From: Hydra vulgaris
Lineage: Eukaryota > Cnidaria > Hydrozoa > Anthoathecata > Hydridae
NCBI RefSeq assembly: GCF_038396675.1
Contig: NC_088921.1
Coordinates: 71,932,001-71,996,000, forward strand
Reading direction: 5' to 3'
Length of the DNA: 64,000 nucleotides
Made by a program: the position numbers and the translations under genes. The notes beneath the pieces were generated by a model. It was not told the origin of the DNA, made no database searches, and saw nothing but the letters and a program-made list of their open reading frames with translations. Shown one piece after another: positions 57,470 to 64,000 of the stretch. The first letter of the stretch is position 1; each line of letters opens with the position of its first letter.

Positions 57470-58205
57470 TTAGGTAACCAAAAAGTTCGTGCGGTTTTTG
57501 GTAATTGAATTGTTTTTAGCAATTTTTACAACACCCACATCGCACAAGGCAAGTAGCTTTGTTGCGTAGTAGAACGCGTGTGTCACGCGCAGTTGCTGCA
57601 TATATAGTGTAGGCTTGTAACGAGCTTACAGGAAAGGTTTTGTGTAAAGAAAGGATGGCAACCCAACCAACGATTATTCGATCTTGCTTACTTGGTGTGG
57701 TGCATTACGAGCTGCTCCCAACAGGCCAAACCATTACTGGACTGGTCTACTCAGCACAGCTGCAACGAGTTCACGACCTGTTGCTTGTAAAGCAGCCTGC
57801 ACTGGTGCACAGGAGAGGAGTTCTGCTTCTCCACGACAACGCGAGACCGCACACTGCTCGCGTGACTCAGGACAAGCTCCAAAGCCTTGGTTGGGAGAGT
57901 TTGCCTCATCCACCATACTCGCCAGACCTCTCCCCTACTGATTTCTATTTTTTCCTTTCCCTGGGAAATCATTTAAAAGGACAGCAGTTCCGAGACCAGG
58001 ACGCGGTTGAAATGGAGTTGAAAGCTTTTATAGACTCAAAGGACCGAGAATTTTTTAGAAGTGGAATAAATAAGCTTGTTTTACGTTGGGAAAAGGTTTT
58101 AGATGCTAATGGTGACTATTTTGATGAATAAATGTACTTACTTTTGTCGTTTTGTGTGTTTTTATTATATACGGAAAAACCGCACGAACTTTTTTGGTTA
58201 CCTGA
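57470..58205 (+). mobile_element. Internally deleted mariner element
   Basis: Ends TTAGGTAACCAAAAAGTTCG (left) and, in complement, TCAGGTAACCAAAAAAGTTC (right), each continuing GTGCGGTTTTT. TA flanks at 57468-57469 and 58206-58207 are the target duplication. The element is 736 bp against about 1.3 kb for full-length mariners, and it sits in an ABHD16A intron. Base composition is clearly more GC-rich than its surroundings, which suggests recent arrival. Confidence 0.93.
57652..58131 (+). pseudogene. Mariner transposase, C-terminal half
   Basis: The frame runs from MATQPTIIRSCLLGVVHYEL to a natural stop at 58131. It has LLHDNARPHTARVTQDKL (second catalytic Asp) and HPPYSPDLSPTDFYFFLSL (third Asp, 34 residues later: DD34D), then GNHLKGQQFRDQD and RWEKVLDANGDYF. 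The first DDD residue and the HTH DNA-binding domain are absent because of an internal deletion joining MATQ... directly to the WDxxGVVHYELL region. The frame is intact but cannot transpose; relatives form the SETMAR-type mariner group. Confidence 0.9.
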
Positions 58206-58695
58206 TATATCAATAATCATTAATCAATAAAACTAATTTGTAAAAGTGTTTTGCGTAACTTAAATTAAACGTTTAAAAAAAAAAAGTTTCAAAGTAATTT
58301 TTTTCAGATGCAATTAAAAGCGTAACAAAAAGTAATTTTAAATTCGAGTTTTTGTAGTTTTAATTTAAAGCTAATTTGTTTGCTTTTTCGTAAGGAATTG
58401 TTTTGCTTATTTTTTAGTTTTTTCAGTTTTTCTTAGTTTAAGTTTAGCTTAAGGTTTCCTCTTTCAGCACATTTCTGAAACCTTAAAATCATCAAAACAT
58501 CTAAACAGTTGTGGTGAAGTTGTAAACAAAAAAATCATTTGCGTGATTAGCAGTAGCGTTCAATCGCATGACATTTCTGTCCAATTTTTATTTTGTAGAA
58601 TTTAATTCCCATTGGTCAAAATGTCCGATAACTTTGTAAATTGATTGGACAATCTGAGATTTTAGCCAGACAATGTCTGATGTCCAACCGTTAAA
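58206..58695. other. ABHD16A-like intron DNA, nothing recognised
   Basis: AT-rich, no repeat structure apart from short homopolymers. Confidence 0.55.
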
Positions 58696-58739
58696 TTGAG
58701 CCCTGATACAATAACTTCTACGCTGAATAAAAAAAAAAA

Positions 58740-58900
58740 ATTTTTAATAACTAACTTAATACTCCTTTTAAAACAACTTGGAGGCCAACTGTTAGTTGAC
58801 CACAAAAGATCATGTGACCTAGTACCATCAGATTACTTTTTATGGAGTTTTTTGAAGAGCAAAGTAAATGCTAATAATCCTCAAGCCATATAGAGTTTAG
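58740..58900 (+). pseudogene. Mariner-type transposase fragment
   Basis: RSCDLVPSDYFLWSFLKSKV followed by NANNPQAI resembles the CDLTPxDFFLWGYLKSKV block around the last catalytic residue of another mariner group. Only about 35 residues remain. Confidence 0.55.
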
Positions 58901-59344
58901 TAAAATTGATTTGTTTTATGCCCCAAATTTGAAAGAAACCAAGCGACCATTTTAATTTAAGGTAGCCAAGGGCTTTTATATATTGATCAATTACAAAAAT
59001 CTTTGCATGAAGTTAAGTAAAAAACAATTTTTTAAAAATTACACAAATTTTATTATAATTTAAACTTTAAATAAATTATTCAAAAAATTTATTTTTCCCT
59101 AATTTTTATCTACTTTGCTTTGAAGACAAAGAAAATAAAGGCTTATCAAGAAAATAAAGATTTATAAATGATCAATATATTGTGCTCAAAACTTTTAAAA
59201 TGTGGGCTATGCTGGGTTTTTTTTTTGTGCTCTTCACTTACATTCACAAATTTATAAGCTCTTTTAATAATAAATGTCATAAGCTCTCATTAACATTTTT
59301 GTAAGCATAAAAAAATATTTTGCTGTAATTTTTATATTTTTACC

Positions 59345-59812
59345 TTAAAGGGATCCCAAACATTGATCCCAAACCTCCGAGACATGTTGATCCCAAACCT
59401 CCGAGACATGTTGTGTTCAAGTTAAAGAGAATATTAAAAATATATATATATTTGGGTAAAATTTTTTTCATTAAAACAAAAGAGTAAATGCATACCAAGA
59501 AAAACTAACTTTTTTTAGTTTTGTTGTAGGCCAAATAGTCTTCATAATATATGTTGCAATTTACAGACTTTATAGTTTATTCAAGCGCATTTTGTTCCTA
59601 AGAGTACATGACGTCATTGAATTTTTTGTTTGTTTCCATAATCGATCTTTTAAACAAACAAAAAATCAATGATGTTATGTACTAAAAGTCAGTTATTTTT
59701 GTTATGCAATTATTCTTTTGTTTTAATCAAAAAAATTTTGCCCAAATATTTTTTTTTACTATTCTCTTTAATTTGAACAAAAAATGTCTTGGAGGTTTGG
59801 GATCCCTTTGAG
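59345..59812. mobile_element. Foldback MITE with nested palindrome
   Basis: Arms of about 150 bp: AAAGGGATCCCAAAC...CCTCCGAGACATGTT...AATATTTGGGTAAAATTTTT on the left pairs with the complement ending GGAGGTTTGGGATCCCTTTG on the right. The left arm carries an extra 24-bp tandem copy of GATCCCAAACCTCCGAGACA. The centre contains another palindrome (ATGACGTCATTGA ... TCAATGATGTTAT around 59608-59680). No coding. Confidence 0.8.
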
Positions 59813-60401
59813 TATTTTTTAATTTCAACATTTTTTATTAAATTATTGGTAATTCACCTCCCGAAAGCCGAGAAGGAAAACACGAGGAAGCTACTTAATT
59901 GTGGTTATAACCCTCTCACAACCGAAACACGATCCTTGATGGACAAGACCGCTGCGCAAAAAAACATGTTGACAAACTTGTCAAAGTTCACATTTAACAA
60001 ACATTTGAGGATATCTGAGGGATATCTGAGGATATTTTTGAGGATATCTGAGGATATTGAGCATAATGCCTAACATGACAAAGCACAAAAAAACAATCAA
60101 GTTGTATTTTCAAATACAAAAAGAAAAACAAATTATTTTTTCAAGCAGATATGTAGGCAGATATATATTCTATTGTAACTCTAATTTTCAAATCTTTGAA
60201 ATAATTAAAATATGTTTATTTATATATTTAAAGTTTATTTAGCTGCTCTTGCATGTGTATAGTAATATGCCTAAAAGAGTTTTAAACATTAAATCTAAAT
60301 TTTAGAATTTGACTGCAAGTAAGGTTTCAAACTTGTTTGTTTCAAATAAATTTTTTGATATTTTCAGTTGTTTTTTATAAGATAATTTTTAAACTGTTTA
60401 G
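59813..60401. other. ABHD16A-like intron DNA with small repeats
   Basis: Includes a GC-richer patch (59855-59970, CCCGAAAGCCGAGAAGGAAA region) of unknown origin and a short GAGGATATCTGAGG tandem (60007-60055). The intron ends at AAACTGTTTAG (60401). Confidence 0.5.
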
Positions 60402-60491
60402 GAATCTTCAATTCTCCTGATCAAATAACTTATTATTTAAAAGTGTTTTCTGTACTTCTAATCACTCTTGGTGCAGCTTTTTTATTAAGAG
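60402..60491 (+). CDS. ABHD16A: ABHD16A-like exon c (membrane segment 2)
   Basis: 90-bp exon between TTTAG and GTAAGA. With the G from exon b it encodes GIFNSPDQITYYLKVFSVLL, then ITLGAAFLLRG, ending in phase 1. It aligns with the second transmembrane helix of ABHD16A, which ends in LRGIGR in vertebrates. No exon for the following IGR... part is seen up to 64000, so the next intron is longer than 3.5 kb or the gene continues outside the window. Confidence 0.75.
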
Positions 60492-60770
60492 GTAAGATAC
60501 ATTCATATACTCATATATTTGTTTATAGATAAGTTATATATTTACAAACTTATATATTTATTAATACGTAAATAATATATTTATATCCTTATATTTTATT
60601 AAAAGGAAAATTATATATTTACATACTTATATATTTATACTTACATATTTAGGTGGTAACTTATATAAATATATACATATATATTTGTTAAGTGGTAACT
60701 AATATGTTTACATACTTATATATTTATTAGGAGGTAACTTATATGTTTATATGCTTATTTATCAAGATGT
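60492..60770 (+). repeat. Degenerate (ATATATTTAYATACTT)n repeat
   Basis: About 270 bp of related AT-rich units including repeated GGTAACTTATATGTTTA. Confidence 0.7.
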
Positions 60771-61284
60771 AACTCTTCTTTCATCAACTTCTGGAGTATC
60801 ACAACATCCTTTGTCCTGTATTGTTAGTGACCTTTCTGATAATCTTACATCTAAAGTGACTCTATTTGCTGGTGACATACTTGAATCTTGATAAAAAGTA
60901 ATCTTTTTTTGATTGGTTAGAACAGCTGATCTTGAATCTGATCTCTTTCTTTTGACAGCTTGGGGTTTGCAGTGCTTTTTAACCCAAGCAAATTTCAGTT
61001 TATATACTGCTAACAGTTATTGCAATATATATTTTTATATTTGTGAATGGCAACACTCTTACTAAGTCCTCTACTTTACGTCTTCTTGGATTATTATTCA
61101 CTACTGACTTATCGTAGAGATCTTCAATTCAATCCTTTGCAAAGTTAGCTAAGGTTGCCACTCTTTAATGTGCTTGCCATTTCCATACTTCAGATTCCAT
61201 TCTCTATCTCTGCAAATATCTTATTCATTCCTGTATGAAATACTGTTATCATACTCAGGCTGTTTTTTCTAATAAGGGTTTCAA
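60771..61284 (+). pseudogene. LINE-E reverse transcriptase relic, first part
   Basis: Translation shows TSGVSQHPLSCIVSDLSDNL, TSKVTLFAGDI (equivalent to LFADDT; the second Asp region reads FAGD) and, after shifts, DLESDLFLLTAWGL and a motif like RLLGLxFTTDLSW. Many stops. The element continues at 61867 after a MITE. Confidence 0.65.
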
Positions 61285-61285
61285 G

Positions 61286-61866
61286 GGTTGAATTAAGCTA
61301 TCGAAAATTGCAATATCTGGAAAAATATCTGGTCTTCAAAATTGAAGTTTATGCAAAACCATGTACTTTGTTTTCAAGAGGTGAATTAACTTACATTTGT
61401 TAGCAAAAAAGTTATAAAAAACTTACAACTACAAAAGTAACAACGCCCTACTCACTAACTGCATTTTAAAATTAATAATATAGTATTATTACTTTTATAA
61501 CACACTTATAACTTATATAATTCATTTTATGTTCATACAGCATAAGTATTCCCAAATTTTTATCGAAGTAGAAAAGCATCTAGGAAAAAGAAAGTATATA
61601 TTCAAGTAATATTTAAAACATCAGGAACATAAATACATGCATATTATAAGCAATGAAAGTGCTGTTACTTTTATAATGCAGTTAGTGATTTGAGTGTTAT
61701 TACTTTTGTAGCTGTAAGTTTATTGTTTTGTTCTTTATAACTTTTTAGCTTACAAATTTAAGTAAATTCGCTTCATAGAAACATAGTACAAGTTTTTGCA
61801 TAAACTAAAATTTCGACGGCCATATATTTTTCCAGATATCACAAATCACGATTGCTTAATTCAACC
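61286..61866. mobile_element. MITE with about 200-bp inverted repeats
   Basis: Left GGTTGAATTAAGCTATCG and right CGATTGCTTAATTCAACC open arms that pair at about 80% over some 200 bp (TATCTGGAAAAATAT..., GTTTATGCAAAA..., TACAAAAGTAAYAACRC, CACTAACTGCATT). No coding. It interrupts LINE-E. Confidence 0.8.
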
Positions 61867-62170
61867 TTTAGATTTTTCTCTTCTTAATGACGCTCTTTCT
61901 CTTAGAGACACACTCCAAAAACATATTGTAAATGTAATAGGATCTGCTTTAGCTGCCAAGTTTGACCCACTGTCCCATTGTTGTAAGATTTCATTTTTGT
62001 TTTTTACAAATACTAACATGGTTTTTGCTCAAATGAACAATCATCTCTTGTTCCATCAACCTAAACTCTATATTGCGTGACTTGTCATTCAGCTAAGTTG
62101 CATCAGTGGCGTTCTGGCTCCAAAAAGCTCATTCAGGATTTTTCCTAAAATATTTATGTGGAATTTTACC
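61867..62170 (+). pseudogene. LINE-E C-terminal relic
   Basis: LSLRDTLQKHIVNVIGSALA and KFDPLSHCCKISFLFF resemble the LDRVQKRxVNLVG...LxPLSHRR block downstream of the RT in several LINE clades, followed by a degraded tail to about 62170. Confidence 0.6.
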
Positions 62171-62195
62171 ATACATGCTCGGTTTGAAGGCCTAT

Positions 62196-62497
62196 AAAAG
62201 GTATAAATGCTACGTTTTATAAAAGGTATAAATGCTACGTTTTATAAAAGGTATAAATGCTACGTTTTATAAAAGGTATAAATGCTACGTTTTATAAAAG
62301 GTATAAATGCTACGTTTTATAAAAGGTATAAATGCTACGTTTTATAAAAGGTATAAATGCTACGTTTTATAAAAGGTATAAATGCTACGTTTTATAAAAG
62401 GTATAAATGCTACGTTTTATAAAAGGTATAAATGCTACGTTCTATAAAAGGTATAAATGCTACGTTTTATAAAAGGTATAAATGCTACGTTTTATAA
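62196..62497 (+). repeat. 25-bp minisatellite, 12 copies
   Basis: The unit TATAAAAGGTATAAATGCTA plus CGTTT repeats 12 times at exactly 25-bp spacing (62201, 62226 ... 62476). Copies are almost identical; one has TTCTAT for TTTTAT. Confidence 0.97.
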
Positions 62498-64000
62498 TGG
62501 CATGTAACTTAGGGTAAACTAATTATCATTATAAAAAGAGCTGGTTTTTATCAGCATTGACATTTTGGTTTAAAAATGTAATAATGATAGATTAAAAAAA
62601 AAAAGAAGGTTCAAATGTTTAGGAGAACGTAAAAAAGTTAATGGATAAATTTAAAGAATGTAGAAAAATCAATGGAAAATTTTGATCACCTGACAGTTAA
62701 TTGTTCGAAGGTTAATTGCTAAAACAATATTTTGTGTTAAAAAGTATTTTTTTAATGTTAATTGAACAATAGATAATCCAGGAGTTATAAATACTTTATT
62801 GATATTATAATTAGTAGATATCAAGTTTTGGATGAAATAAATATTTCCTGATAACTCATAAAAGTAAAAATTTTTTGAAGTGTTTTACTTTTTTTCCGAA
62901 AAAAGTGCATGTTTCTGTTTACAATAAAAAAGAAAGGTTTTACTAGATAGTTTAAATTATATTTGCATTCATACAAAAACACGAATTAAAATCTTTTTTC
63001 TCGTTTGTTGTTTAAAATAATTTTCATGCTTTAAAATCACCTATTTAATTAACTTTTTACAAGATAACTTGAAATTTTGATTTTAAAAACAAAGCTTTAA
63101 TTTGTCGAAAGGCAAGTTCTTTTGTTAGTGGAACTAAATCTTTATCAAATAGCATGAATTTTTTAAATATTTAATAATAGATATTTTTTTTTTCTAAAAA
63201 TAGATGAAATAGTAAAGCTTTTTAAAAAAGAAAATTTTTTAAATCATTTTTTATCATTTTGAAAAAATTTTGACCTCATAAATATAACAGATAACACACT
63301 TGAAAATTTTAACTTGAACCATTTTTTCAAATCATCCCATTTTAATAATTAGTGTTTGGCAAAAAAATCGATAATTAAATTTAAAGCTAAATAGTTTTAA
63401 TGATAAAATATTTTATTTGAAAAAAATATTTAATATCAAAATCAGTGATTGTAGTTTCTTTAAATTAAATAGTTTCTAGATTGCAAATTCCTATCTGATC
63501 GATATGATCACTTAATTCAACCCTTGGTGCAGTTTCTTTACTACAACTGTTACTAGCAATTTATGTAATAAAAAACATTCAAAAATAATAAACAATTTTT
63601 CAAGCCGATATCAAATAATGTTTCCATTTTATAATGTAGATTACTAATATAATTGCGCTGAAAGTTTAACAATTTGAATCAGATAATTAAAGAATTTAAT
63701 TTTAAAGCATAAGTTATGTTATTAAAAAAATATTTGTTGATCTTTTAAAAAATATAGTAAAAAAGTTTTTTTTTTCTAAAAGGCCCTTCTAGGATAAGAA
63801 GCTTAAGGCCCATGCGGGATATCTGTATAGCCTCTGGGGACAGCATGCCACTGAGTTGGATCCTGTAATTAAAAAGATAATGTTACATAAAAGAATGTGA
63901 CATATAAAAGGTGATATGATATCAAAACATTTGATGCAATGACTAATTTTGTTTTAGTTGTCCTATTACTTAAAAAAAAGGTAATTGAATTTTGGAAGTT
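62498..64000. other. AT-rich DNA, ABHD16A-like intron or flank; nothing recognised
   Basis: No exon, repeat or transposon domain identified. A GC-richer block (63781-63870, GGCCCTTCTAGGATAAGAAG onward) stands out in base composition, and CTTAATTCAACCCTTGG at 63513-63529 resembles the terminus of the MITE at 61286. I cannot assign either. Confidence 0.5.

Noticed and set aside
59855..59970. GC-richer patch as a coding exon
   Set aside because: The frame (KENTRKLLNCGYNPLTTETR) has no splice context or recognisable relative, so it is left as unexplained.
62196..62497. CRISPR-like array
   Set aside because: Direct repeats without unique spacers, in a eukaryotic context. It is a plain minisatellite.

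Overview
The window is very AT-rich eukaryotic DNA: long (TA)n arrays, almost no protein-coding density outside transposons, GT-AG introns, and LINEs, Tc1/mariner, hAT, Transib and Polinton elements packed into and around each other. This mix (CR1-like LINEs, cnidarian-type Polinton, TA microsatellites) fits a cnidarian, most likely Hydra. That assignment is an inference from composition and element types.

Layout. 1-3256: 3' part of a CR1-like LINE (LINE-A, +) with a poly-A tail, inserted in an older minus-strand LINE (LINE-B, 3257-4403) that also holds a piggyBac-like MITE. 4407-16683: a Mutator-like transposase gene split by a Tc1 element (4691-15411). The Tc1 carries a LINE (LINE-C, about 6025-15207), and LINE-C carries a second Tc1/mariner-type DD34E element (6556-8278) and another LINE (LINE-D, 9643-13557). 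This is four levels of nesting. 16684-18390 is spacer.

18917-36141: a minus-strand hAT relic (C-terminal part on the left, BED finger on the right) split by a complete but decayed Polinton/Maverick of about 15.7 kb (20035-35790). It has long terminal inverted repeats. Its gene set is: fibre-like protein, adenain-type protease, protein-primed DNA polymerase B, AT-hook/NUMOD-like protein, double-jelly-roll major capsid protein, several small virion-type proteins, a dUTPase-like protein, minor capsid protein, packaging ATPase, a PLA2-like protein and a chromodomain integrase. Nearly every large gene carries stops or frameshifts, and polymerase motif C has lost both catalytic aspartates, so this copy looks dead.

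36933-39085: a RAG1/Transib-type transposase relic with a V(D)J-heptamer-like CACAGTG on one side. 40600-50400: foldback elements, hairpins and TA arrays, a truncated hAT (41600-43340), and a nearly full-length hAT with both termini (46484-49086) that landed in a TA array. 54099-55144: a MITE-like unit swollen by an ATG-trinucleotide array.

55430-60491: three short, phase-consistent exons of a real host gene on the + strand. Their conceptual protein matches the N-terminal membrane region of ABHD16A (a phosphatidylserine lipase). The intron between exons 2 and 3 holds an internally deleted mariner, a mariner fragment and a foldback MITE. Downstream are a decayed LINE split by a MITE, and a 25-bp minisatellite (12 copies). 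Only the ABHD16A-like exons look like functional host coding sequence.
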